From the NCBI RefSeq assembly GCF_003574655.1, contig NZ_QNUM01000003.1:186001-250000 (forward strand): DNA of 64,000 nucleotides. Reading direction: 5' to 3'. The notes below the pieces were generated by a model that was not told where the DNA came from, ran no database searches, and saw only the letters and a program-made list of their open reading frames with translations. Positions 30,672-39,068 of the stretch are shown here, piece after piece. Every line of letters begins with the position of its first letter. The first letter of the stretch is position 1. Both the position numbers and the translations under genes were made by a program. This stretch comes from Cohaesibacter haloalkalitolerans (lineage in GTDB: Bacteria; Pseudomonadota; Alphaproteobacteria; Rhizobiales; Cohaesibacteraceae).

Positions 30672-31736
30672 ATGAATGATACTCTCCGAATCCGGTCTGG
30701 AACGAAACATGTTGTCGGCAAACGCTTCGCAGCCCCTGTTCTTCTCGTCATGGTCACCCTTGCGGGCTGTGCCACCAACAAATCCCTGATGACGGAAGCC
30801 CCGCGGGTCGCCGAAGTCAGTGAAGTCAACCTGCGGCTGAGGAACATCCCAGCTCCCAAGCAGCGCATTCCCGTCGCCGTCTATGATTTCAAGGACGAAA
30901 CCGGGCAATACCGCGAAGCCGCAAACTACCAGCAGCTGTCGCGCGTGGTCACACAGGGTGGCGTCGCCATCCTGATCAAGGCTTTGCAGGACGCAGGCAA
31001 TCGTCGCTGGTTTACCGTCATGGAACGCAACAAGCTGGCCGACCTGCTCAAGGAACGCCAGATCATCACCGAGATGCGCCGGCTTTACCGTGGCGAGGAA
31101 AAGGTGAACGCCAGTGTCCTGCCGCCACTCAAGCATGCCGCAATCATCATTGAAGGCGGTATCATCGGCTACAACCACAATGTCCAGACAGGTGGCCTTG
31201 GTGCGTCCTATCTCGGCATTACCGGCGACAGCGACTATTCCAAGGATGAAATCACGGTTTCGCTGAGGGCCATCTCCACAAAGACCGGCGAAGTCCTGAC
31301 CACCGTAACCGCCCGCAAGACTGTTGTCTCGGTCGGGCTGCAAGCTTCGGTGTTCCGCTACGTCAAGCTTGACGAGTTGCTGCAGGCAGAAGGCGGCTTT
31401 ACCAGCAACGAGCCGAGCCAGATCGCCCTTGAGGCCGCGGTCGAAAAGGCCGTTGAAGCCCTGATCGTTGAAGGCGTCGAACTCGATATCTGGCAATTCA
31501 AGGATCCCGGAAATGGCACGTCCTATGTCGAGACCCTGAAATCTGAACAGTATAAGGATACAAAGGACGCGACGTCCCCGGCCATGCTGCCACCGGAGAC
31601 CAAAAATGCCACCGCCATTTCAACAACAGTTCCGAGAATTGTGATCAGCCAGAAGCCGCAACCAACGCAGCCCGTTCGACAAACAACAAGAAGGCTTCCT
31701 CCACCATACTCAAATAATGAAGAACCACTTGGCTGA
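30672..31736 (+). CDS. csgG: Curli secretion channel lipoprotein CsgG
   Basis: CsgG forms the nonameric outer-membrane pore that exports curlin subunits. The 354-residue protein has a lipoprotein signal with lipobox L-A-G-C (lipidated Cys at about residue 33 from the ATG at 30672), then the CsgG core: IPVAVYDFKDETGQYR, V-V-T-Q-G-G, W-F-T-V-M-E-R, A-I-I-I-E-G-G-I-I-G-Y-N-x-N-x-x-x-G-G, G-A-S-Y-L-G-I and V-S-V-G-L-Q-A-S-V-F-R-Y-V. The C-terminal 70 residues (Pro/Thr/Gln-rich) are an extension beyond the E. coli protein (about 277). It starts 15 bases after csgF. Confidence 0.94.
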   Translation: MNDTLRIRSGTKHVVGKRFAAPVLLVMVTLAGCATNKSLMTEAPRVAEVSEVNLRLRNIPAPKQRIPVAVYDFKDETGQYREAANYQQLSRVVTQGGVAILIKALQDAGNRRWFTVMERNKLADLLKERQIITEMRRLYRGEEKVNASVLPPLKHAAIIIEGGIIGYNHNVQTGGLGASYLGITGDSDYSKDEITVSLRAISTKTGEVLTTVTARKTVVSVGLQASVFRYVKLDELLQAEGGFTSNEPSQIALEAAVEKAVEALIVEGVELDIWQFKDPGNGTSYVETLKSEQYKDTKDATSPAMLPPETKNATAISTTVPRIVISQKPQPTQPVRQTTRRLPPPYSNNEEPLG

Positions 31737-31772
31737 GTGAATTTATAATTTTTTAGTTGTATTAGGTTGAAT

Positions 31773-31805
31773 AGGCCGAGGAAGTATTTATTCCTCGGCC
31801 TTTTT
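31773..31805 (+). terminator. Strong intrinsic terminator after csgG
   Basis: An 11-bp stem (AGGCCGAGGAA with TTCCTCGGCCT), 7-base loop and TTTTT. It ends the csgF-csgG transcript and makes the downstream curlin genes a separate unit. Confidence 0.9.
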
Positions 31806-31887
31806 ATTTCAAGACTTCCATTAACCACCTAATTTTACCAACAAATTCGAAAGTAATTACAGTTTTAATAAATTGTTTTCTTCCATA

Positions 31888-31916
31888 TTGACTTTCAAAG
31901 TTAAGGAGAGGTAAAT
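31888..31916 (+). promoter_or_regulatory. Putative promoter of the first large curlin gene
   Basis: TTGACT (31888-31893), 17 bases, GTAAAT (31911-31916; TAAATG with an 18-base spacer). The same layout, TTGACA-N17-GTAAAA, stands ahead of the second curlin gene. Confidence 0.5.
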
Positions 31917-31918
31917 GA

Positions 31919-31955
31919 GTTGCATTGCCGCTTTTTAATAATCATTGGTTGTATC
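31919..31955 (+). repeat. Paired GTTGCATT / GTTGTATC, period 29
   Basis: GTTGCATT at 31919-31926 and GTTGTATC at 31948-31955, starts 29 bases apart, directly downstream of the putative -10 box. Spacing equals that of the pair ahead of the second curlin gene (33572 and 33601). Confidence 0.5.
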
Positions 31956-32045
31956 TTTCATCGGCATGAGGGGTGCAAAAAGGGGGGATCTCCCCGGGTG
32001 GTGGCATCAATTTTTTAACAAAGAAATTCATATGGGAGACAACAA

Positions 32046-33434
32046 ATGACCAAAACCCGTTTGGTACTCATGGCAGCGGTTGCCACTGCTGCTATCTCTG
32101 CAGGCCATGCCTACGCAGCAAGCAACGAAGCCAAGGTTGATCAGAGCGGGAACCAGAACTCGGCCTCGATCATTCAGGACGAAGCAGACAACAACAGGGC
32201 TTATGTCAAGCAGATCAATGATACCGACAGCAATTCAAACACGCTGACAATCGAACAGAAATCCGCGTGGAGCTTTGCTGCGGGCGTCGTTCAGGATGCC
32301 TCGACCGGCACCGGTAGCAACACCGCGGACATTCTGCAGCAGGGCCGCACCGCCAACAACATCCGCGGCCTTACCCAGACAGTGACCGACGCCGGCTCGA
32401 ACACGGCCAGCATCACCGAAACCGGCTATAACAACTCCATCCGCTCGGTCAGCCAGACCAACACGGGAGCATCGGATAACACCATTTCCATCGACCTCGT
32501 GGGCAGCCGCAACGGCTACACCAACTCCCAGGCAACCGGCAGCGTGGTTTGGTCGGCCCTTTCCGGCTATGCAGCCGCCACAACGGCTTCCAATGGCGTC
32601 GTCTCGCAGGATGGCACTGACAACGACATCACCCTGTCCATCACCGGTGACGACAACCTGTTCGGCGTTTCCCAGAAAGGCACCAACAGCCTTTCCGCCC
32701 TGTCCATCGTCGGTGACACCAACCAGCTTGGCGTCTATCAGGAATCCACCGCCGCTGGCCCCAACAGCCTGACCATCGCCGCCATCAATGGTGACGACAA
32801 CAACATCGGTGCCTATCAGTACGGCGCCAACACCGGCACCATCAATCTGGACACCACCAGCAACCGCAACATGGTCCTGTTGCATCAGTCTGGCGACAAC
32901 ACCGGCACCGTCTCCATCAGCAATGGCAGCGACAACAGCATCTCACTGGTGCAGGACGGCACCAACAGCGCCGACATTGCCGTCGCCCGCAGCTTCAACG
33001 AAATCTATGCCACCCAGATCGGCACCAACCTTCTGGATGCAGATGTAGAAGGCAACTTCAACAACTTCACCATCAACCAGACAACGCCAAATGGCACGCT
33101 GATCGGTGCGCAGAACGAGTTGACCCTCTCGGTTTATGGCAATTCCAACGGTCTGCGCAGCTGGCGCGGGAATGTGGCCCATGATGTCGGCCTGACGGCA
33201 GGCACCCTCACCCAGACCGGCCTCGACAACACCGCAACCGTTTCTGTCGGTTCGTCCAGCAGCTTCAGCGCCAACAACGTTCTGGCTCTTGCCCAGATCG
33301 GCGACAGCAACAGCATCGCCATCGACATCTCGGCGGGCAACGCCAACCAGGTAGCCATCTCCCAGACCGGCGACAGCAACAGCTCGTCCGTCACACAGGT
33401 CGGTTCCGACAACGTCGTTGGCATCAGCCAGTAA
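32046..33434 (+). CDS. Large curlin-repeat amyloid subunit 1
   Basis: A 462-residue secreted protein built almost wholly of imperfect curlin repeats (pattern Q-x-G-x-x-N alternating with I-x-G-D-x-N). Signal peptide 1-24 (MTKTRLVLMAAVATAAISAG, cleavage near A-Y-A). The mature N-terminus lacks the Gly-rich export segment of E. coli CsgA. A first interruption lies at about 153-187; residues 199-268 (ITGDDNLFGVSQ to TGTINL) are co-linear with the next two paralogues; a second interruption at 360-390 precedes the last 67 residues, ending Q-V-G-S-D-N-V-V-G-I-S-Q. A strong GGAGA lies 6 bases before the ATG. About three times the length of E. coli CsgA. Function as a curli-type subunit is inferred from the repeats and csgFG. 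Confidence 0.88.
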   Translation: MTKTRLVLMAAVATAAISAGHAYAASNEAKVDQSGNQNSASIIQDEADNNRAYVKQINDTDSNSNTLTIEQKSAWSFAAGVVQDASTGTGSNTADILQQGRTANNIRGLTQTVTDAGSNTASITETGYNNSIRSVSQTNTGASDNTISIDLVGSRNGYTNSQATGSVVWSALSGYAAATTASNGVVSQDGTDNDITLSITGDDNLFGVSQKGTNSLSALSIVGDTNQLGVYQESTAAGPNSLTIAAINGDDNNIGAYQYGANTGTINLDTTSNRNMVLLHQSGDNTGTVSISNGSDNSISLVQDGTNSADIAVARSFNEIYATQIGTNLLDADVEGNFNNFTINQTTPNGTLIGAQNELTLSVYGNSNGLRSWRGNVAHDVGLTAGTLTQTGLDNTATVSVGSSSSFSANNVLALAQIGDSNSIAIDISAGNANQVAISQTGDSNSSSVTQVGSDNVVGISQ

Positions 33435-33462
33435 GCGGCCACAGGGCATACTCTTCAAGCCA

Positions 33463-33490
33463 GGGTTGGGCGGCATCTCTCCGCCCACCC
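33463..33490 (+). other. Hairpin downstream of curlin gene 1
   Basis: GGGTTGGGCGG pairs with CCGCCCACCC (one bulged base) around a 7-base loop, 29 bases past the stop. No T run. The arm sequence GTTGGGCGGCAT recurs in the hairpin after curlin gene 2, so it is an inherited element, perhaps protecting the mRNA 3' end. Confidence 0.5.
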
Positions 33491-33542
33491 TTAACCGCAC
33501 CAACCAGAACCAAAGGACAGGTGGCACCCCCCTCACCTCAGG

Positions 33543-33571
33543 TTGACAATTATGGTGAACATAAAGTAAAA
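33543..33571 (+). promoter_or_regulatory. Putative promoter of the second large curlin gene
   Basis: Consensus TTGACA (33543-33548), 17 bases, GTAAAA (33566-33571; TAAAAA with 18). It matches the arrangement ahead of curlin gene 1. Confidence 0.55.
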
Positions 33572-33608
33572 ATTGCATTATTAAACATATAAAATCTTAG
33601 GTTGCATT
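33572..33608 (+). repeat. Paired ATTGCATT / GTTGCATT, period 29
   Basis: ATTGCATT (33572-33579) and GTTGCATT (33601-33608) start exactly 29 bases apart, just past the putative -10 box, in an AT-rich stretch. Same spacing as the pair at 31919/31948. Confidence 0.5.
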
Positions 33609-33686
33609 TGATTCCCTGACCTCGCGCGACGGACAAGGCCTGAAGCCGGGGCGATACACGGGCGAACATCATTTTGGAGACAACAA

Positions 33687-35225
33687 ATGACTAAAATTCG
33701 TTTGGCACTCATGGCTGCCGTTGCATCAGGTGTTATCGGCGTTGGCTATGCCTATGCCGCAGGGGGCAACGAGGCGGCGATCCGTCAGGAAGGCCAGAGC
33801 AACACTGCCAGGATCAACCAGAGCGCAGGACAGAGTAACCAGTTCAACAGCACTGGAGCGGGCGATACCAGCGCCGCCCTTCAAATGGGCAATGGTAACA
33901 GCATTGATGTCCTGCAGCAGGGCACGGGCAACCAGGCAGGTCTCATTGCAAACCGCTTCAATCAGCTGGACGAAATCATTCATCGCCTTGATGGCAGCGC
34001 AACGCTCAATCGCGCAGCTTGGGGTGTACCAGCTGAAGACTTCGACAGCGACGCCACCTCCGGCATTGCCCAGATCGGCGACAACAACGCATTCACGGCT
34101 GTTCAGCAAGTCGGTGGCAATGTCATCGGCGGCGTTGTTCAGCTTGCCGTCCGCCCGTCTGGCTCCCAGAAGAACACCCTTGAGATCACCCAGCAGGGCG
34201 GTTCGGGCAACGAGGTGTCGCAGGTGATGCAGGCAACCTCCTACAACAAGCAGAATTATGCCTCCATCACGCAGACCGGCTCCAACAACAAGATTGCTGC
34301 CATCAACCAGATCGGCGTCAATGTTGCAGGTGCGACCACTGCGGTGAACAGCATCATTGCCAATATCAGCGGCACGGATAACGGCACCAGCGCCCTCACC
34401 GGCTATGCCCTCTCTTCAGGTGCAACGACCAGCGAACTGAACCAGTTCGGGGCTGACAACTCGATTTCCCTCAACATCACCGGAGCCAGCAACAACAACG
34501 CCTTTGGCGTCAGCCAGACCAACTATGGTGGCGGTCGCAACACTCTGCAGGCGCTGACGATCACGGGCGACGACAACCAGCTCGGCGTTTCACAGGATGC
34601 TGATGGGGTGTCTGGCAATCACAACCAGTTGACCATCAGCTCGATCATTGGCAATGGCAACAACATCGGCGTCTCCCAGTTGGGTAGCAACCTTGGCACC
34701 ATCGACCTGAAAACCAACTCCGACAACAACCAGATCGGTCTGTCCCAAACCGGAACCAATCTGGCATCTGTTACCATTTTCTCCGGTGACGGCAACAATT
34801 TCGATCTGACGCAGGAAGACTTCAACCAGCTGACGATCAATGCGACCGGCAGCTTCAACCTGCTGAAAACGTCCCAGTCAGGCTCGGCTGCGGGCAGCGA
34901 CAATATTCTCAACGCCACCATTTACGGCAGCAACAACAACAGCACTGGCTTTGACCTTGCCGGTGTCGCCGGGGCCACCGGTCTTGTCGCCGGGGAACTG
35001 ATCCAGACCGGCTATGGCAACACGGCCACGATCGATGTTGGGTCTTCGACGATGGAAAGCAACAACAACTCCTTCGCGCTCACTCAAAGCGGCAACAGCA
35101 ACAAGGCCTTCATCAGCATCTCTGAAGGCAGTGACAACCAGGTTGCCCTGCTGCAGAGCGGCAATAGCAACTATTCCAGCATCACACAGGTCGGGTCATC
35201 CAACGTTGTTGGCGTAACCCAATAG
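33687..35225 (+). CDS. Large curlin-repeat amyloid subunit 2
   Basis: A 512-residue paralogue of subunit 1. Signal peptide 1-25 (MTKIRLALMAAVASGVIGVG then YAYA), nearly the same as in subunits 1 and 3. Curlin repeats fill the mature protein; residues 264-341 (ITGASNNNAFGVSQ, ITGDDNQLGVSQ, IIGNGNNIGVSQLGSNLGTIDL) align in order with subunits 1 and 3. A non-repeat interruption at 409-440 is followed by 67 residues ending Q-V-G-S-S-N-V-V-G-V-T-Q. The region 83-125 is a further less regular insertion. TTGGAGACAACAA precedes the ATG. Same direction and family as its neighbours, separated from each large paralogue by 252 bases. Confidence 0.88.
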   Translation: MTKIRLALMAAVASGVIGVGYAYAAGGNEAAIRQEGQSNTARINQSAGQSNQFNSTGAGDTSAALQMGNGNSIDVLQQGTGNQAGLIANRFNQLDEIIHRLDGSATLNRAAWGVPAEDFDSDATSGIAQIGDNNAFTAVQQVGGNVIGGVVQLAVRPSGSQKNTLEITQQGGSGNEVSQVMQATSYNKQNYASITQTGSNNKIAAINQIGVNVAGATTAVNSIIANISGTDNGTSALTGYALSSGATTSELNQFGADNSISLNITGASNNNAFGVSQTNYGGGRNTLQALTITGDDNQLGVSQDADGVSGNHNQLTISSIIGNGNNIGVSQLGSNLGTIDLKTNSDNNQIGLSQTGTNLASVTIFSGDGNNFDLTQEDFNQLTINATGSFNLLKTSQSGSAAGSDNILNATIYGSNNNSTGFDLAGVAGATGLVAGELIQTGYGNTATIDVGSSTMESNNNSFALTQSGNSNKAFISISEGSDNQVALLQSGNSNYSSITQVGSSNVVGVTQ

Positions 35226-35248
35226 GCGTGATGTCAATTCCTTGAAAC

Positions 35249-35276
35249 ATGGTTGGGCGGCATGCCGCCCAACCAT
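35249..35276 (+). other. Perfect 12-bp hairpin downstream of curlin gene 2
   Basis: ATGGTTGGGCGG pairs exactly with CCGCCCAACCAT around CATG, 23 bases past the stop. No T run. Related in sequence and place to the hairpin after curlin gene 1. Confidence 0.6.
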
Positions 35277-35477
35277 TCCTTTACCTCGAGGTCGCGGGTC
35301 CAGAGCGGAAAGTGGCAGACCGGCCGCTCCAGCTCAGGAAAAAATCGGCATCAGATCGGGGCAAAGTTTCATTTTTACGTTTCATTTCAAAGCACTCAAA
35401 CACTGCACACGTCATAAACGCAGATCGGGCAAGGCCCAGACGCATGCAAGTCATGAGTAGAGTATTGGAGACATCAA

Positions 35478-37259
35478 ATGACTAGAATTCGTTTGGCACT
35501 GATGGCAACCGCAGCAACCAGCGCAATCGCCATGGCAGGTCTGGCCTACGCGGCGAACAATGAGGCATTCATTACACAGCAGGGCACCAACAACAGCGCG
35601 TCAGTGGATCAGACCAACACCGGCGGGACAGCCGACCGCAACAAGCTTGGCAGCGCCAGCGACACTGTGCTCCAGAACGGCTCCTCCAACAGCCTTGACG
35701 TGACCCAGAGCGGTAGCGACAACGCCATCGGCCTTCTCGGCGACGGCGTCGACCAGACTGGCGCAAACAATGGCTTTGAGGCGTTACAGGCCACCGACGG
35801 CAACATCATTGGCTCGGTCCAGCAGATTGAGAACACCGCCGCAGGTGCCGATGGCGCCAACTATCTGCGCATCAAGCAGCAGGTCGGCAACGCCAACATC
35901 GTTGGCTCCGTTCGGCAGGAAACCACCGCAGATGGTGAAAACCGGGCCATCCTTCGCCAGGACGGCGCAGGGAACCGGATCAAATCCGTATCCCAGACCA
36001 ACAACGGCAATGGCACCAACAATCTGGTCGTCAAGATCGAGGGCAATGGCAATGGCACGTCCGACACTTTGACCAACTACGCTGCAATCAATGGCGTCAA
36101 TGGCAGTGAAATCATCCAGTCTGGCAGCGATAACGAGATCAAGCTCTATATCACCGGCGACGACAACCAGTTCGGCGCAACCCAGACCAATCTGTCTGGC
36201 GGCACCAACAGCATCAACACCCTGAATGTGGAAGGGGATCGCAACGAATTGGGCGTTTCCCAGATTGCCCATTCGGCCACCGATGCCAACACGCTGACCA
36301 TCCAGAAGATCGTCGGCGACGACAACAACGTCGGCGTCAGCCAGCAGGGTTGGGGTTTCAATACCGGTAGCATTGATCTGGGCGACAGCAGCGATAACAA
36401 CTGGGCCTATCTGAGCCAGCGAAACGGTGCAGACGCTGACATCACTGTTGAGGATGGCGACTTCAACCGCATCCGCATTTTCCAAATCGGGGCCAGCACC
36501 ACCAACCACTCGGCAACCATCTCAATTGACTCCAGTGATGTGACCGGCGTGAACAACGAAGCCTACATCAATCAGAGAGGCAATGGCCACACAGCAACGA
36601 CAACCATCGTTGGCGACAGAAACTACAGTCTTGTCTATCAGGAAAACGGCTACAGCAACACGGGTGTGAACAGCATTACTGGAGATGTAAACGAGGTCTA
36701 TATCAAACAGATCAATGGCAGTCATGATGACGACGCCAGTGTCTCGGTGACAGGTGATCGCAATACTGTGAATTCACGGCAAACCACCAGCAACAACGAC
36801 GTCCTCACCGTGGACATCACTGGCCAGAACAACACCATCAGCTCTACTCAGAACACGACATCTGGCAGTTCAGCCGAATTCGCAATCCTTGGCGATGCCA
36901 ACTCGTTTGATGCAACCCAGATGCTTGGTGCTGGCAACGGCCTGACAACCACAATCTACGGCAATGACAACGGCATGGGCACCTGGTCCGTCGGTGGCGC
37001 GGCTGCGTCACTGCTGCTTGATAGCGGCTATCTGAGCCAGTCCGGTTCCGGCAACACTCTGGCGCTGGCCATTGGTGACAGCGGGTTCAACAGCTCCAGC
37101 AACCTTGTGGCCACGATGCAGAATGGCGATGACAACATGATCAACATTTCGATCACTGCAGGTGACAGCAACGAAGTGGCGATCAGTCAGCATGGCAACG
37201 CCAACAGCTCTCAGGTTGCTCAAATCGGCTCGATGAACATCGTGGGCATCAGTCAGTAA
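35478..37259 (+). CDS. Large curlin-repeat amyloid subunit 3
   Basis: The longest of the set, 593 residues. Signal peptide 1-26 (MTRIRLALMATAATSAIAMA then GLAYA). Residues 225-301 (ITGDDNQFGATQ, GDRNELGVSQ, VGDDNNVGVSQQ, TGSIDL) are co-linear with subunits 1 and 2; about 340-480 holds extra repeats absent from the other two, accounting for the length. A non-repeat interruption at 491-521 is followed by 67 residues ending Q-I-G-S-M-N-I-V-G-I-S-Q. TTGGAGACATCAA precedes the ATG. Unlike genes 1 and 2 the upstream gap shows no TTGACA promoter, so it may depend on read-through. Confidence 0.88.
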   Translation: MTRIRLALMATAATSAIAMAGLAYAANNEAFITQQGTNNSASVDQTNTGGTADRNKLGSASDTVLQNGSSNSLDVTQSGSDNAIGLLGDGVDQTGANNGFEALQATDGNIIGSVQQIENTAAGADGANYLRIKQQVGNANIVGSVRQETTADGENRAILRQDGAGNRIKSVSQTNNGNGTNNLVVKIEGNGNGTSDTLTNYAAINGVNGSEIIQSGSDNEIKLYITGDDNQFGATQTNLSGGTNSINTLNVEGDRNELGVSQIAHSATDANTLTIQKIVGDDNNVGVSQQGWGFNTGSIDLGDSSDNNWAYLSQRNGADADITVEDGDFNRIRIFQIGASTTNHSATISIDSSDVTGVNNEAYINQRGNGHTATTTIVGDRNYSLVYQENGYSNTGVNSITGDVNEVYIKQINGSHDDDASVSVTGDRNTVNSRQTTSNNDVLTVDITGQNNTISSTQNTTSGSSAEFAILGDANSFDATQMLGAGNGLTTTIYGNDNGMGTWSVGGAAASLLLDSGYLSQSGSGNTLALAIGDSGFNSSSNLVATMQNGDDNMINISITAGDSNEVAISQHGNANSSQVAQIGSMNIVGISQ

Positions 37260-37353
37260 CGGCCCAGGAATAGCAACAACAGGGTGGACGATCCACGCCC
37301 ATCCTGCATTTCACGGGCGTTGATGCCCGATCCCCATGTGGAGTGATAGATCC

Positions 37354-38907
37354 ATGAAAAAGACCCGTCATCTTGTGCAGAATGCAGCGCTCAGCCTCGC
37401 CATGGCAACATGCGCGACGGCGGCTTTGGCTGATGAAAACGAAGTCTATCTCGGACAGACCGGTGTTACCAACGTCATCGACATCAACCAGCTTGGCGAT
37501 GCCAACAAGATTGGTGCTGATGACAGGCAGATTTTCATTTCCCAGCAGGGCATCAGCAACGAGATGACGATTTCCCAGACGGGATACAGCAACCAGGCAG
37601 GGGCGCGGGCGTCCTCCGGTAGCCTCGGCCTACAGGGGCTCTACCAGACCGGTGCCCTGAATAGCCTCGATATCACGCAGGAAAACGACAACGCCATCGG
37701 CATCAACCAGATTGGCGCCATCTCTCAGGTGTCACCCGATACTTATGCCTCGGCACGCAGCAATAGCCTCACCATCATTCAGAGCCACAACGCCCTTGAT
37801 GGCACAGATGGCTCAGGCGATGGTCAAGGTAATCACTTCATCGGCGAGATCCAGCAGATTCAGACAGCCACCGCCCTGTCCCCTAACGTTGCCACGATCC
37901 GGCAATATGACGGCGGAAACAATAGTGATGATGGCAACAGCATCAATCGGCTGGTTCAGGAGGGCAGCGCAAACCGCGTCGATATCACACAACAATATCG
38001 CGGCAATGCCATAGACACCTTCCTGCAATACGGGCTTTCCAACGAAGCTTCCATCCTGCAACGGGCGGGCATGGACAACCTGATCTCCAGCTTCAACCAG
38101 ATCGGCAGCAGCAACAGGACTGCGGTCACCATGACCGGCTCTCGCAACCTTTTGCTTTCCCTCATCCAGAACAACGATCTCGTCAGCGTGGCGGGCAACC
38201 TTGCCACCGTTCAGCTTGGCGGGGATGACAACGGCGGCGACGGGTTCGGTGGCCTTGGACAATTCACCCACGCCATCACCAAACAGCTGGCCGTCGCGCA
38301 GGCGGAAATCAAGCAGCTCGGTGATGACAACACGCTCAACTTCGTGACTTCGGGTGTCTCTTCGATGACGGTGTTCGGCTTCGTGCAGGATGGCGACGGC
38401 AACTGGCTGAGCGGCACCACCGACGGAACGGAGAACGAGGTGGCAGCGTTGCAGATCGGCGACGGCAACCGGCTGAACTTTTCCCAGAGCGGAGACCGCA
38501 ACGCCCTGTCCGTCTCCTATCGCGGCAAGGACAATGAACTGAACGCCGTACAGACCGGCAATGACAACACCATGTCAATCGCCTTTGACGGCAGCGTCAG
38601 CCCCCTCACCCGCAGCGATCAGAATAATGACACGGCTCTGGGCGGGTTCACGGATGTTGTGCTCGGCGCTGCAGGCACCCTGACACCCGGTCAGGCCATT
38701 CAGACAGGCAACCTCAATGTCGCCTTCGTGCAGATCAGCGAAGGCAGTTTCAACAAATTCGCCTTTTCCCAGTCTGGTGATCAGAACGTCATCGACGGTG
38801 CAATCCATGGCTCGTCCAACCAGTCTGCTGTCATCCAGACCGGTGGCGACAACTACGCTTACTACCGCCAGTCGGGCAATTACAACCAGCTCATCATCCT
38901 GCAGTAG
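37354..38907 (+). CDS. Large curlin-repeat protein 4 (divergent)
   Basis: A 517-residue secreted curlin-repeat protein with a different signal peptide (MKKTRHLVQNAALSLAMATC then ATAALA, cleavage near residue 26). Repeats follow Q-x-G-x-x-N throughout. It does not share the ordered middle block of subunits 1-3, so it is an older paralogue. A non-repeat interruption at about 410-445 (containing a D-Q-N-N-D segment and L-T-P-G-Q-A-I-Q-T-G) is followed by 62 residues ending N-Y-N-Q-L-I-I-L-Q. The ATG at 37354 is chosen over 37336 because GGAG then lies 10 bases away and the signal peptide starts with K-K. It follows subunit 3 by 94 bases. Confidence 0.85.
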   Translation: MKKTRHLVQNAALSLAMATCATAALADENEVYLGQTGVTNVIDINQLGDANKIGADDRQIFISQQGISNEMTISQTGYSNQAGARASSGSLGLQGLYQTGALNSLDITQENDNAIGINQIGAISQVSPDTYASARSNSLTIIQSHNALDGTDGSGDGQGNHFIGEIQQIQTATALSPNVATIRQYDGGNNSDDGNSINRLVQEGSANRVDITQQYRGNAIDTFLQYGLSNEASILQRAGMDNLISSFNQIGSSNRTAVTMTGSRNLLLSLIQNNDLVSVAGNLATVQLGGDDNGGDGFGGLGQFTHAITKQLAVAQAEIKQLGDDNTLNFVTSGVSSMTVFGFVQDGDGNWLSGTTDGTENEVAALQIGDGNRLNFSQSGDRNALSVSYRGKDNELNAVQTGNDNTMSIAFDGSVSPLTRSDQNNDTALGGFTDVVLGAAGTLTPGQAIQTGNLNVAFVQISEGSFNKFAFSQSGDQNVIDGAIHGSSNQSAVIQTGGDNYAYYRQSGNYNQLIILQ

Positions 38908-39068
38908 AAACAGGTTGTGCTATTGAATTTTTCTACCACAGGATTTAAGATAAGATTCACTCTGTCATCAAGAAAAGACTCAATCGCAACGCTTAAGAGG
39001 TTCACATAAGAGCTCATTAAAGATTTCCCTGATCTACTGGCTTCAGTTGAAAGCAAAGGAACAGGGAT

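Noticed and set aside
32046-38907. Repetitive DNA as a possible CRISPR array or satellite
   Set aside because: Repeats are imperfect, follow the reading frame and encode Q-x-G-x-x-N units; there are no identical direct repeats with unique spacers.
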